A stretch of 38,090 bases of DNA, from assembly GCA_051004815.1 (NCBI GenBank), contig JBPCJY010000143.1, positions 1 to 38,090 of the forward strand, written 5' to 3'. The notes beneath the pieces were generated by a model, which worked only from the letters and a program-made list of their open reading frames with translations, was not told where the DNA came from and ran no database searches. Below are positions 7,356 through 16,021 of this stretch, one piece after another. The DNA is from JBBQXY01 sp051004815 (lineage in GTDB: Bacteria > Chloroflexota > Ktedonobacteria > Ktedonobacterales > Ktedonobacteraceae). How positions within the stretch are numbered: position 1 is the first letter of the stretch; each line of letters starts with the position of its first letter. The translations under genes and the position numbers were made by a program.

Positions 7356-8423
7356 TCAACGACTCAACTTTTCTCGCATCCAATCTGCTTGCTGGGGTCG
7401 ATGCTTATAGACGATATTGTTATTGACGTGGTTGCCGTCCTCAAACATCCAGAGTTCTGCTGCCCCACCTGCTTCCTGCACCATTCTATCTCCATCTGAA
7501 GGAGGGATGAGTCTATCGCGGCGACCCATGATGATCAGAAGCGGGGTGGTTATTTTTCCCATTACACCATTAAGATCAAAGGCTGCTAACTTTGTGCGAG
7601 CTTCTTCCTCGCTGGCGGAGCCGGTACGATGGATAAAAGTAGCACGCGTGAGTTGAGGCAGACGCTCAAAGTGGCTGACAATATTGTATCCTCCAGCATT
7701 GGCGATGGAAGCTTTCACCCGTGGCTCAAATGCTGCCGCCCGTGGAGCGTAGTAGCCACCGAGACTGACACCCATTATGCCTACCCGGCTAGCATCTATA
7801 TCTGGTCGGCTCTCAAGATAGTCAATGGCATAGCGAATCGGCACTTCATAATCGTGGCGCATGGGATGCTCGAATTCCATCTCGCCCTGTCCTGGGCCAT
7901 CGATCGCCAGGACGGCCATGCCGCGGCGCAAAAAGTCGTCACCATAGATATGAAGTTCTTCTTTCACGGAATCTAAGCCCGGCACCAGAATGACTACGGG
8001 AGGGTTGGGGGTATGCCAGGGTTTGCGCAGGATGCCATACATGGTCGCGCCTCCCTCGTAGGGGATGGCGACGTGTTCGCCCGGATATTCGAAATAGGGC
8101 AAAGCCTTCTGGTATAAGCTCACGACATGATCGTGGGCAGTGCGCAATTCATCCGGTTTATTCACAAATACGTATTTCCCAAAATGGTATGCCATTGCGG
8201 CATGGAGGTAATGGTAGCCAGCCGATTCATACTGTCCTTCAGCTTCGGCCTTCTCGCCCATTTGCGCGTGCATGGCTCCGCACTCGGACCATTTCTGACA
8301 CCAATCATCCCAATGTTCGATAGAATTGGTGACACGTTGAAAGTCGTTGGCGTCCACGCCGTTGGCAATAAACCTGGGAGCCCAGTTGTCAATTGCACTT
8401 TGTACACGTTCGTCTCTTGCCAT
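7356..8423 (-). CDS. Alpha/beta hydrolase, C-C hydrolase/FrsA-like (copy 1)
   Basis: The 355-residue protein has an N-terminal helical cap (about 1-115, Trp/His-rich) and a C-terminal alpha/beta hydrolase domain. The nucleophile elbow is GVSLGG, the acid Asp is in GRRDRLIPP and the catalytic His in FEDGNHVNNN, so the triad is complete. The long helical N-terminus is typical of FrsA-like esterases and of 2,6-dihydroxypseudooxynicotine hydrolase, which cleaves a C-C bond in nicotine catabolism; family placement is from memory and substrate is unknown. It is a tandem duplicate of the next upstream gene. An AAAGGAT element precedes the start. Confidence 0.87.
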   Translation of the reverse strand: MARDERVQSAIDNWAPRFIANGVDANDFQRVTNSIEHWDDWCQKWSECGAMHAQMGEKAEAEGQYESAGYHYLHAAMAYHFGKYVFVNKPDELRTAHDHVVSLYQKALPYFEYPGEHVAIPYEGGATMYGILRKPWHTPNPPVVILVPGLDSVKEELHIYGDDFLRRGMAVLAIDGPGQGEMEFEHPMRHDYEVPIRYAIDYLESRPDIDASRVGIMGVSLGGYYAPRAAAFEPRVKASIANAGGYNIVSHFERLPQLTRATFIHRTGSASEEEARTKLAAFDLNGVMGKITTPLLIIMGRRDRLIPPSDGDRMVQEAGGAAELWMFEDGNHVNNNIVYKHRPQQADWMREKLSR

Positions 8424-8478
8424 TGTGATTTATCCTTTTAACTATGCTCAATGCGGCCAAAATAAGTGAGGATATGGA

Positions 8479-9543
8479 TCAGCGCAGTTTTTGGCGCATC
8501 CAATCGGCCTGTTGTGGTCGATGCTTATAGGGGATATTGTTACAGACGTGGTTGCCATCCTCAAAGAGCCAGAGTTCCGCGTTTTTGCCGGCTTCTGCTG
8601 CTATGCGCTTCCCTTGGGCCGGTGGCACGAGCCTATCTTTGCTTCCCTGGATAACGAGTAATGGGCATGTGACCTTCTCCGCCACACCTTGCAAGTTGAA
8701 TTGCTTTAACTTGTTGAAGGCATCTGCTTCGTTAGCGGCTTTAAGACGATGCACCAACGTTTCGCGGCTTATCACGGGGCGGGCATTGAAGTTCTCAGAC
8801 TGGTCGTATGGCCCGCAGTTTTCAATTGTTGCTTTGATACGAGGTTCAAAGGCGGTGGCACGTACAGCGAACTGGCCTCCAAAACTTACTCCCATCATTC
8901 CTATGCGTTGCGAGTCCACATCTGGTCGGCTCTCAAGATAATCGACGGCATGTTTGATGGGTACTTCGTAATCATGGCGCAGTGGCAGCTCGAACTCCAT
9001 CTCCCCTTGACCAGGGCCATCGATCGCCAGGACGGCCATGCCGCGGCGCAAAAAATCGTTCCCGTAGATATGCAGTTCTTCTTTTACGGAATCCAGGCCA
9101 GGCACCAGGATGACCACTGGGGGTTTGGGAGTATGCCAGGGTTTGCGCAGGATGCCGTACATGGTCGCGCCTCCCTCGTAAGGGATGGCGACGTGTTCGC
9201 CAGGGTACTCGAAATAGGGTAATGCTCGTTGGTAGTCGCGTACAACGTGCTCGTGCGCTGCACGCAGCTCTTGTGGTTTACGCACAAAGAGATACTTTCC
9301 AAAATGGTAGGAGATTGCCGCGTGAAAGTAATGGTAGCCAGCCGATTCATAGTGTCTCGCAGCTTCGGCCTTTTCGGCCATGTGTTCGTGCATGGCTCCG
9401 CACTCGGACCACTTCCGGCACCAGTCGTCCCAACGTTCAATGCTGTTGATGACACGCTGAAAGTCGTTGGCATCAATGCCGTTGGAAATAAACCTGGGAG
9501 CCCAGTTGTCGATTGCGCTCTGTACCTGTTCGTCTTTTGCCAT
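8479..9543 (-). CDS. Alpha/beta hydrolase, C-C hydrolase/FrsA-like (copy 2)
   Basis: The 354-residue paralogue of the hydrolase at 7356 shares most of its helical cap and core. Triad candidates are Ser in GVSFGGQ, Asp in GSKDRLVPP and His in FEDGNHVCNN. The two copies differ most around the segment after the nucleophile (AVRATAFEPRIKATIENCGPYDQ against APRAAAFEPRVKASIANAGGYNI), which lines the pocket in this fold, so they may take different substrates. The duplicated unit is about 1,120 bases and includes some 55 bases upstream of each start. Confidence 0.87.
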   Translation of the reverse strand: MAKDEQVQSAIDNWAPRFISNGIDANDFQRVINSIERWDDWCRKWSECGAMHEHMAEKAEAARHYESAGYHYFHAAISYHFGKYLFVRKPQELRAAHEHVVRDYQRALPYFEYPGEHVAIPYEGGATMYGILRKPWHTPKPPVVILVPGLDSVKEELHIYGNDFLRRGMAVLAIDGPGQGEMEFELPLRHDYEVPIKHAVDYLESRPDVDSQRIGMMGVSFGGQFAVRATAFEPRIKATIENCGPYDQSENFNARPVISRETLVHRLKAANEADAFNKLKQFNLQGVAEKVTCPLLVIQGSKDRLVPPAQGKRIAAEAGKNAELWLFEDGNHVCNNIPYKHRPQQADWMRQKLR

Positions 9544-9608
9544 TGTGATTTATCCTTTCGACTGTGTTCAATGCGGTCAAAATGAGTGGGGATATTTACC
9601 ACCGGGAC

Positions 9609-9626
9609 GGGCCGATAAATCGGCCC
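9609..9626. repeat. REP-like palindrome (GGGCCGAT type)
   Basis: GGGCCGATAAATCGGCCC is a perfect 8-bp palindrome around AA and is followed by CCTAC, so the minus strand reads GTAGGGGCCGATTTATCGGCCC-like sequence in two pieces. It sits between livF and the hydrolase. The GTAGGGG start matches three other intergenic palindromes in this window. Confidence 0.75.
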
Positions 9627-9637
9627 CTACGCTTCGT

Positions 9638-10363
9638 TTATGATGCAGTCGAAAGCGTTCCTCCAAGGTAGAGGCGTCCAATTTCAGGATTATTCAAGAT
9701 ATCCGTGTGCGAGCCAACCAGACGCACCTGGCCGCTTTCTAACACGACGCCAGTGGTGGCGAGGCTCAGGCCGGTGCGTGCATTTTGCTCGACCAGGACG
9801 ATTGTCCTGCCACTATTTTGCATCACTTTGATCGTCTCAATTACTTGTTTGAATGTTCTGGGATCCAGGCCCATTGATGGCTCATCGAGCAGGATCACAC
9901 GCGGGTCGAGCATGAGGCATCGTCCGAATTCTACCAAGCGTTGTTGTCCGCCTGAGAGGTTGCCTGCCTTCTCGCGGGCACGCGTTTTCACGATGGGAAA
10001 CATCTCCTCGATTTCGTGCAAGCGGCGTTCGACGAGTCCAGTATCGCGCAAGGTAAAGGCTCCCAGTCGTACGTTCTCATACACTGTCATGTTAGGGAAG
10101 AGGCTATGGCTTTGTGGCACCTGCACTATGCCCAGGTCTAATATCTTGCGTGGGGATAGACCAACTATTGAGCGACCATCGAAGGTGATCTCGCCCAGGC
10201 GCGGTTTCAATAACCCACTGAGTACGCGTAGCACGGTAGACTTACCGGCTCCATTAGGCCCAACGATGCAGACGGTGGTGCCTTGCTCCACGTCTATGTC
10301 GATGCCTTTGAGTACATCGCCTCCATCGTAGCCAGCGAACACATTGTGCAATGTCAGCAGCAT
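9638..10363 (-). CDS. livF: LIV-type ABC transporter ATP-binding protein LivF
   Basis: A 241-residue ABC ATPase with Walker A GPNGAGKST (about 36-44), Q-loop region VQVPQSHSLFPNMTV, signature LSGGQQRL and Walker B VILLDEPSMGLDP. The final YLGG and the sequence VYENVRLGAF are typical of LivF, the shorter ATPase of the hydrophobic amino-acid uptake family. It works with LivG, LivH and LivM and the binding lipoprotein. GGGAGA precedes the start within the end of livG; the gap is four bases. Confidence 0.93.
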   Translation of the reverse strand: MLLTLHNVFAGYDGGDVLKGIDIDVEQGTTVCIVGPNGAGKSTVLRVLSGLLKPRLGEITFDGRSIVGLSPRKILDLGIVQVPQSHSLFPNMTVYENVRLGAFTLRDTGLVERRLHEIEEMFPIVKTRAREKAGNLSGGQQRLVEFGRCLMLDPRVILLDEPSMGLDPRTFKQVIETIKVMQNSGRTIVLVEQNARTGLSLATTGVVLESGQVRLVGSHTDILNNPEIGRLYLGGTLSTAS

Positions 10364-10367
10364 CTTT

Positions 10368-11099
10368 TTAGTCTCCCAAATATGCTTCTAGAACCGCAGG
10401 GTTTTCCCGCACTTCCGCAGGTGTGCCCTCGGCAATCTTAGTACCGCGATGCATAACCATTACCTTGTGGCAGAGATTCATAACAAATTCCATATTATGC
10501 TCGACTACCAGAAACGTCACACCGAGCTCATTCAGAGTGCGAATGCGCTCAGCCAGGTAGTTGACCATGGTTGGATTGACTCCTCCGGCTGGCTCATCAA
10601 GCAGAATGACCTTGGGATCGGCTATCAACACGAAAGCGAACTCGAGCAGTTTCTTCTGTCCAAAAGAGAGGTTTCCAGCACGTAGGTCCTTGAGCGATGT
10701 CAATCCTACAAAGTCCAGCAATTCTATGGCACGCTTCTGCTCGTGGGTCGAACTCCAGCGACTGAGCAACCCTTTCAGGTCAGTACGCTGGACCGCAACA
10801 TGCATATTCTCAAGCACCGTCAGGCGCGGGAAGATGCGTGTGAGTTGGAAGGTGCGTCCGATACCCAAGCGAAAGACTTTGTCTGGCCGTGCATTGGTGA
10901 TGGTTTGCTCGCGAAAAAGCACCTGCCCACTATCTACTCGCTCATAGCCAGTCATGATATTGAACATGGTGGTTTTCCCCGATCCATTAGGGCCGATTAA
11001 GCCAGTAATAGAACCTTGTTCTACAGTGACCGAGCAGGTATCCAGCGCGAGAATGCCCCCAAAGGCTTTAGAAACACCTTGTGTCTCCAATAAGCTCAT
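10368..11099 (-). CDS. livG: LIV-type ABC transporter ATP-binding protein LivG
   Basis: A 243-residue ABC ATPase with Walker A GPNGSGKTT, signature LSFGQKKLLEFA and Walker B VILLDEPAGGVNP, and the FRLGIGRTFQLTRIFPRLTVLENM stretch split as in LivG proteins. The C-terminus ends in the usual AYLGD. Its start overlaps the livM stop by four bases, indicating translational coupling. Confidence 0.93.
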   Translation of the reverse strand: MSLLETQGVSKAFGGILALDTCSVTVEQGSITGLIGPNGSGKTTMFNIMTGYERVDSGQVLFREQTITNARPDKVFRLGIGRTFQLTRIFPRLTVLENMHVAVQRTDLKGLLSRWSSTHEQKRAIELLDFVGLTSLKDLRAGNLSFGQKKLLEFAFVLIADPKVILLDEPAGGVNPTMVNYLAERIRTLNELGVTFLVVEHNMEFVMNLCHKVMVMHRGTKIAEGTPAEVRENPAVLEAYLGD

Positions 11100-12151
11100 A
11101 AATTGATGCCTTCCTTCTTTACAGCTTTTATAGACGCACTTTCAGTGGGAAGCGTGGTAGCAACGGTGTCATTCTTCTGTTGCCGCGAAGGTCGGCTGGC
11201 CTGGTAGGTATACCAGCGATCGCTCAATGTAGGGATGATGCCGCGTGGCAACAACAACATAATGGCCAGGAATAGTATCCCATAGACTACGAGGTAGTAG
11301 CCATTCTGGCCGTACTGCAAGGTAAAATATTGCTGAGCCGGTTCCAGGATTAAGGCTCCCAGAATAGGGCCAACAATCGTGCCCATACCACCCAGATACG
11401 CCATCAAGACTACTGTAATATCGAAGGTAGCGTCAAAGACAGTGGGCGGGTAAACTGATTCAATGAAGTAGGCCCAGATAGCCCCAACCATACCTACAAT
11501 CAGGGCAGAAATCACAAAAGCCACCAGTTTGGATGGTCCCGTCTTCACGCCCAGACCCAACGCCCTGTCCTCATCATCGCGGATGGCTAGCAAGCCCAAA
11601 CCATATTTAGAGTTGCGCACCCACCATGAGATAGCAATGGCAATCAACAGCACGACCAATGACACGTAATAGAATGGGAAGTTGAAAAAATCGCTGCTCC
11701 AATCAGTAGGAATAGGCAGACCCAGGCCGGTAGAACCGTTGGTGATTGGTCTGAGATTGTAGCCAAGCAATTGCATAATAAAGAAGATGGCAATTGTCAT
11801 GATTACGAATGTATGCCGTCGTACACGCAGGGAGATCCAACCCAGAGGGATAGCGAAAATGGCTGCTATCACTCCCGCGACGGGCACAAGCAAGAAGGGA
11901 ATATAGCCCCCAGGAATATTCCAATCCTGGCACATGATGGCTAGCGCATAAGCACCCAGGCCGAAGTAAGCAGCATGGCCCAGGGCGATATAGCCTGTAT
12001 AACCCGAAAAGATATTCCAACCTGTTGCAGCGGCAGCGAATATGAGCGTAAAAACTGCAATAGTGGTCACAGCCGGATTAGGAAACATCAATGGGAAAAC
12101 GATAGCTATTACAATCAAGAGCAGCAGGCCGACTGTTTTGACTATTTTCAT
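11096..12151 (-). CDS. livM: LIV-type ABC transporter permease LivM
   Basis: The 351-residue permease has about nine to ten hydrophobic spans. It shows the LivM hallmarks GYTGYIALGHAAYFGLGAYA near the N-terminus, SLRVRRHTFVIMTIA in the middle and AYLGGMGTIVGPILGA toward the end, followed by a polar tail. It imports the ligand delivered by the binding lipoprotein. The start overlaps the livH stop by four bases, with AAGGAAGG upstream. Confidence 0.93.
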   Translation of the reverse strand: MKIVKTVGLLLLIVIAIVFPLMFPNPAVTTIAVFTLIFAAAATGWNIFSGYTGYIALGHAAYFGLGAYALAIMCQDWNIPGGYIPFLLVPVAGVIAAIFAIPLGWISLRVRRHTFVIMTIAIFFIMQLLGYNLRPITNGSTGLGLPIPTDWSSDFFNFPFYYVSLVVLLIAIAISWWVRNSKYGLGLLAIRDDEDRALGLGVKTGPSKLVAFVISALIVGMVGAIWAYFIESVYPPTVFDATFDITVVLMAYLGGMGTIVGPILGALILEPAQQYFTLQYGQNGYYLVVYGILFLAIMLLLPRGIIPTLSDRWYTYQASRPSRQQKNDTVATTLPTESASIKAVKKEGINL

Positions 12152-13023
12152 TGCTTCCTTCCTTCCAACTGCCCGAACAAGCCCTGAGGACGAACCAGTA
12201 GGATGATTACCAGCAGGATGAAAAAGACCGTGGTGGCCCAGACAGGCGACCAGACAACCGCAGTAACATCTTCAATGACAAGCATACCTACCGACGCAAT
12301 CAACGCACCCGATAAACTGCCCATACCTCCGAAGATGATGATGGCCAACAGACGCGAGATCAGGTCATACGCGCTTCCGGCGTTGAAGGCGTTGGTGGCT
12401 CCAAACGCCATGCCGCCAGCGGCTGCCAGGGCTACGCCAATACCAAAGGTGATGGCTGAAACCCGTTCAATGTTGATACCGATGAGTTCAGCCGCTGTGC
12501 GATTCTGCATTGAGGCCCGTAAACTATGACCAAATTTGGTGCGATAGAGCAACAGGTAGAGTCCGCCCAAGAGGATCGCGGCTAACAGGAAGCCAAACAC
12601 ATAGATATAGGAAAGGTAGAAGTCCCCCACTTGAAATGATCCCGTAACATACCAGGCTTGCAATTTCACGTTGTTCGCTGTGAAAATGAGATTGAGCACC
12701 CCTTCAATGATCAGAGCCACGCCGTATGTCACCAGAATGGAGAGCATGGTACGATCACGCTTAATCGGGCGAATAAACAGCCACTCGATCGTCACGCCCA
12801 GAACAAACATGAGTGGCAAGGTAATGAGCAATCCCAGAAACAGGTCGATATGTAAGTATTGCTCCAAGGCATAACTGAGGTAGGCACCAAGGATGACCAG
12901 GGCTCCCTGGCCGACGTTAATAATATCCATCACTCCGAACACCAGCGTCAGCCCAGATGCCATCAAGGCATAGACGCCGCCAGTGAGGATGCCAGTAATG
13001 ATTGCGTCAAGAATGATTCCCAC
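12148..13023 (-). CDS. livH: LIV-type ABC transporter permease LivH
   Basis: The 291-residue permease carries the LivH signatures GGVYALMASGLTLVFGVMDIINVGQGALVILGAY (in two overlapping blocks) near its N-terminus and IIFGGMGSLSGALIA toward the C-terminus. The start is taken as GTG 13023 with AGAGGA eight bases upstream. A longer open frame to 13170 adds a non-conserved Arg-rich extension and overlaps repeat sequence, so it is rejected. The length then matches ordinary LivH proteins. Confidence 0.92.
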   Translation of the reverse strand: MGIILDAIITGILTGGVYALMASGLTLVFGVMDIINVGQGALVILGAYLSYALEQYLHIDLFLGLLITLPLMFVLGVTIEWLFIRPIKRDRTMLSILVTYGVALIIEGVLNLIFTANNVKLQAWYVTGSFQVGDFYLSYIYVFGFLLAAILLGGLYLLLYRTKFGHSLRASMQNRTAAELIGINIERVSAITFGIGVALAAAGGMAFGATNAFNAGSAYDLISRLLAIIIFGGMGSLSGALIASVGMLVIEDVTAVVWSPVWATTVFFILLVIILLVRPQGLFGQLEGRKQ

Positions 13024-13070
13024 GATCAGTCCTCTTTTCCGGCATAGAAATGTGGTAACGACAAGCACTC

Positions 13071-13118
13071 GCAGGGCACAATGAATTGCATCCCTACCAT
13101 AATAAATTGCACCCCTAC
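13071..13118. repeat. Double REP-like palindrome (GTAGGGRTGCAAT type)
   Basis: Read on the minus strand, GTAGGGATGCAATTCATTG...CCCTGC (13071-13097) is an almost complete palindrome. It is preceded by a truncated unit GTAGGGGTGCAATTTATT (13101-13118). They lie between the binding-protein gene and livH. Confidence 0.75.
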
Positions 13119-13139
13119 CTTCAAAGAGAAGTGCTGCGG

Positions 13140-13189
13140 TGCCTGCTGCCAGTGACCTGACAGCAGGCATACGTTGGCAATGGTGCCAA
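13140..13189 (-). promoter_or_regulatory. Stem-loops downstream of the binding-protein gene
   Basis: Two perfect inverted repeats lie just after the binding-protein stop: TTGGCA/TGCCAA (13174-13189, 4-base loop) and TGCCTGCTG/CAGCAGGCA (13140-13169, 12-base loop). Such hairpins between a binding-protein gene and its permease genes usually protect the upstream mRNA or attenuate read-through, giving more binding protein than permease. No clear U-tract follows. Confidence 0.5.
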
Positions 13190-13206
13190 GGATGTTCTAC
13201 GAAACG

Positions 13207-14475
13207 TTACGGCCAATTTGGCTTGGGATACTCAGGGGCGGCTGACGCTTGGGATGCCGGATACACTGAGACCAATGCTTGCTTCTGCCATTGGAACAGG
13301 TAGCCTGTCGCAAGGACATTTTGTCCCGTACTGTCAAACTTGACTGGGCCCTGAACCGTCTGGAAGGTATCGCCCGAATGGAGTTCAGCAATCAATTTTT
13401 TGTTATCAATGCTGTTAATTTTGGCTGCTGCCTGCTGCAATGTCTGCCCTACCGCGAAAGCTTCCGCGACGTCGGAACTGATTGAATCGGCAGTACCGCC
13501 ATACTGTGCCAGAAAGTCTTTCACCATTTGCGCGTTCTGGAAGGTATTGATTGAGGGATACCAGCCACCGTTTGGAACGTATACGCCCTCAGCGGTTGCT
13601 GCGCCGCCAATAGCTTTGGTAAACTGGGCTCCCTGATCCGGTCCTGCGGTAGCAATAATGGCCTTTGGATTGTAATGTTGCTGCTTGAATGCCTGGATAT
13701 AGGCGACGATATCAGGCAACAAGGTGCCAGTAACAATGACCTGTGCTCCAGAGGAAATCATTTTTTGCGCAATGGGAGTGTAGTCAGTGGTCTCTGCTGG
13801 ATACACCTGATAGGAAGCTGTTTTGACGCCGCCTTGTTCCAGAAGTTGTTTCGCGGTATCTACCTGCGGCTGGGTAAAGGGGTCATCCTGGGTAGCATAC
13901 GCCGCTGTGGTAGGCCGTTGTGATGGCGGTAAAGACAGAAGATACTGTGTAAAGCTGACCAATAGATTGGCAACAGGTGCAGAAACGTCGAATATGTTGT
14001 TCAATCCACGGGTAAAGACTGAGGGACCGCCGCCAGCACCTTCAAGGAAGGCATAGCCATAACGGTTGGCAACGACTGATCCCGCTTTAGTGAGCAGGGT
14101 GGAGAATGGACCAAACACTAGATCACAATGATCAACGGTAATCAGTTTCTGGTAGTTGGTAACAATCTGTGTGGTACTGCTAGCATCAGAGAGGATGTCT
14201 AATTGTACCTTGCGACCGAGTATGCCACCGTTTTTGTTGACGGTATCCGCCCACAAATTATATCCCTGTTGGAATGCCAGCCCATCGGCTGAGAAGTCAC
14301 CAGAAAGCGATAATGAAATACCAATCTTGATAGGTGTCGTGGGCTGTGTTGTCGCCGTGCCGTTTGCTGGAGCAGAACCAGTACCCCCGCAGGCACTGAG
14401 TATGAAAAGCATCGCAATCAGTCCAAGGATGCTCTTCAAATAGAGTGTTTTCCATAAGGAAGATCGTCTTCGCAT
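13207..14475 (-). CDS. LIV-type ABC transporter substrate-binding lipoprotein
   Basis: The 422-residue precursor has a lipobox (FILSACG, Cys29) after a basic, hydrophobic signal, so it should be a membrane-anchored lipoprotein. The mature part from about residue 48 (PIKIGISLSLSGDFSADG) is a type I periplasmic-binding fold of the Leu/Ile/Val family, with GGILGRKVQL and YQKLI blocks. The ligand cannot be read from the sequence, and many such proteins bind amides, aromatic acids or urea rather than Leu. GGAGGG precedes the start. It begins the transporter section of the operon, 180 bases after the E2 gene. Confidence 0.92.
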   Translation of the reverse strand: MRRRSSLWKTLYLKSILGLIAMLFILSACGGTGSAPANGTATTQPTTPIKIGISLSLSGDFSADGLAFQQGYNLWADTVNKNGGILGRKVQLDILSDASSTTQIVTNYQKLITVDHCDLVFGPFSTLLTKAGSVVANRYGYAFLEGAGGGPSVFTRGLNNIFDVSAPVANLLVSFTQYLLSLPPSQRPTTAAYATQDDPFTQPQVDTAKQLLEQGGVKTASYQVYPAETTDYTPIAQKMISSGAQVIVTGTLLPDIVAYIQAFKQQHYNPKAIIATAGPDQGAQFTKAIGGAATAEGVYVPNGGWYPSINTFQNAQMVKDFLAQYGGTADSISSDVAEAFAVGQTLQQAAAKINSIDNKKLIAELHSGDTFQTVQGPVKFDSTGQNVLATGYLFQWQKQALVSVYPASQASAAPEYPKPNWP

Positions 14476-14523
14476 GGTTGTCCCTCCGAAAGCGTGACTA
14501 CTGCTGTCACTGCTTTGTACTAT

Positions 14524-14574
14524 GGAGTAACGTTTATGGTTACTCCTGGTTTCTTGACACCACCAATGTGGTGT
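14524..14574. promoter_or_regulatory. Two adjacent inverted repeats upstream of the binding-protein gene
   Basis: GGAGTAAC (14524-14531) and GTTACTCC (14539-14546) are a perfect pair with a 7-base loop; ACACCAC (14557-14563) and GTGGTGT (14568-14574) are a perfect pair with a 4-base loop. They lie 50-100 bases upstream of the binding-protein start codon and may be operators or leader-RNA stems. No promoter elements were confidently found beside them. Confidence 0.45.
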
Positions 14575-14608
14575 TCACCCATGCCCTTCTTTCTGCATCT
14601 CACTCATG

Positions 14609-14632
14609 CAGGGTGCAATTCATTGTACCCTG
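14609..14632. repeat. REP-like palindrome (CAGGGTGCAAT type)
   Basis: CAGGGTGCAATTCATTGTACCCTG is a 24-bp palindrome with a single mismatched pair, of the same family as those at 13071 and 16022. It lies between the E2 gene and the binding-protein gene. Confidence 0.75.
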
Positions 14633-14655
14633 TATGGGTGGGATGATACATTACC

Positions 14656-15996
14656 CTATAACAAAAGTCCTAGCGGCTCCTGTATAAGGGTTGCGACACT
14701 ATCCAGAAACTGTGCTCCTCTTGCACCATCTACGACACGATGATCGCAAGAGAGCGTAAGGACCATCATAGGCTGAACAGCAGGCTGACCATGTACAGGC
14801 ACAACACGATCGGTTATGCGTCCTACGGCTAAAATAGCCGACTGAGGTTGGTTAATAATGGCGTTGAAAGCATCGACGTGGTACATGCCAAGGTTGCTGA
14901 TCGTGAAGGTACCCTCACTGATGTCTTGAGGCCCAAGTTTGCCGGACTGAGCTTTTGCCACTAATTCGACTCGCTGCTGTGCAAGCGCGGCAAGGTTGAG
15001 TGTATCCGCGTGGTGGATAACGGGAACAACCAATCCTTCTTCAATAGCGACTGCTAACCCAATGTGTATTGCTGGATTCAGTGCTATTTTGCCTGCATGC
15101 CACGATGCATTCAGGCGAGGATGCATATGTAAAGCGGTTGCTACAATTTTCACGAGCAGGTCGGTATAGGTAATTTTCGCCCCGGATTGCTGTAGCATTA
15201 GTGTACGCCAGGCGATCAGACGGCTCGCATTGACTTCGCGCACAAGGTAAAAGTGAGGCACATTTGTCCAACTCTGTGTTGTACGCTCCGCCATAATACG
15301 CCAGATATTGCCTACAAACACGTCGTTGGTGCCATTTGACAGAGCTGCTGTTTGCTCTGCTAGCGGAGTCAAATTGGGAATTCCTTTAGGTGTGGGAGAA
15401 GTTGGCACCAATGCAGCTAAAACATCTGCCGCCAGGACAGCACCACCAGGGCCATGGCCTTTGATGGCGGCAAGGTCCTGTCCATGCTCACGCGCCAGAC
15501 GACGCGCTTTGGGCGAAGCCATGCTCAGAGCGGGAGGTGTTACTGTCGTTGTAGCCATTTCCTGGTTTTGCAGATAGGTGAGCACATCTGCTTTTTGAAT
15601 ACGTCTGCCTGATGACTTTACCAGGCTCAAATCCAGATGGTGTTCGGCAGCTATACGCGATGCCAGGGCACTGGCGGGACTAGCAGCGGTTGCAGCGGTT
15701 GCCATCTGGGATGTTGGTGTTGACGCAATCGAAGGCGTTGGATGTGCTGACACCTCTCCCGGTGCGAGAATGACCGCGATAACCTGCCCCACAGGGATAT
15801 CATCTCCAACAGAGGCGGCTACATGAGCAAGCACACCATCCATTGGTGCTGCAATCTCAGCAGTTGCCTTGTCGGTCTCGATTTCAAGCAAGGGTTCTCC
15901 CTTCACTACTTGCTCACCCTCTGCCTTGAGCCACTGCAAAATCTTGCCTGTATCTTGTGACATCCCCAGTGCTGGAAGGATGACATCTTTAGCCAT
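14656..15996 (-). CDS. 2-oxoacid dehydrogenase E2, dihydrolipoamide acyltransferase
   Basis: The 446-residue protein is a lipoate acyltransferase of a pyruvate/acetoin-type complex that moves the acyl group made by E1 to CoA. Domains in order: one lipoyl domain (1-80) with lipoylated K43 in EIETDKATAE, a linker, a peripheral-subunit-binding domain at about 106-142, a second one at about 159-196 (SPKARRLAREHGQDL...GPGGAVLAADV), then the catalytic domain with H419 and D423 in DHRVVDG. Two subunit-binding domains with only one lipoyl domain is unusual. The start at 15996 has AGGAGA seven bases upstream. The E3 gene is not in the operon. Confidence 0.92.
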   Translation of the reverse strand: MAKDVILPALGMSQDTGKILQWLKAEGEQVVKGEPLLEIETDKATAEIAAPMDGVLAHVAASVGDDIPVGQVIAVILAPGEVSAHPTPSIASTPTSQMATAATAASPASALASRIAAEHHLDLSLVKSSGRRIQKADVLTYLQNQEMATTTVTPPALSMASPKARRLAREHGQDLAAIKGHGPGGAVLAADVLAALVPTSPTPKGIPNLTPLAEQTAALSNGTNDVFVGNIWRIMAERTTQSWTNVPHFYLVREVNASRLIAWRTLMLQQSGAKITYTDLLVKIVATALHMHPRLNASWHAGKIALNPAIHIGLAVAIEEGLVVPVIHHADTLNLAALAQQRVELVAKAQSGKLGPQDISEGTFTISNLGMYHVDAFNAIINQPQSAILAVGRITDRVVPVHGQPAVQPMMVLTLSCDHRVVDGARGAQFLDSVATLIQEPLGLLL

Positions 15997-16021
15997 CGTC
16001 GGTCTCCTGGTGTTTTTGTCT

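Noticed and set aside
13024..13170. N-terminal extension of LivH
   Set aside because: Arg/Ala-rich, not like LivH, and crosses a REP-like palindrome; the GTG at 13023 has a good ribosome-binding site and gives normal length.
14538..14580. Third GntR operator near the binding-protein gene
   Set aside because: TGGTGTTCACC only loosely resembles the TGGTATGATGA pair, and the palindrome ACACCAC/GTGGTGT explains it better.
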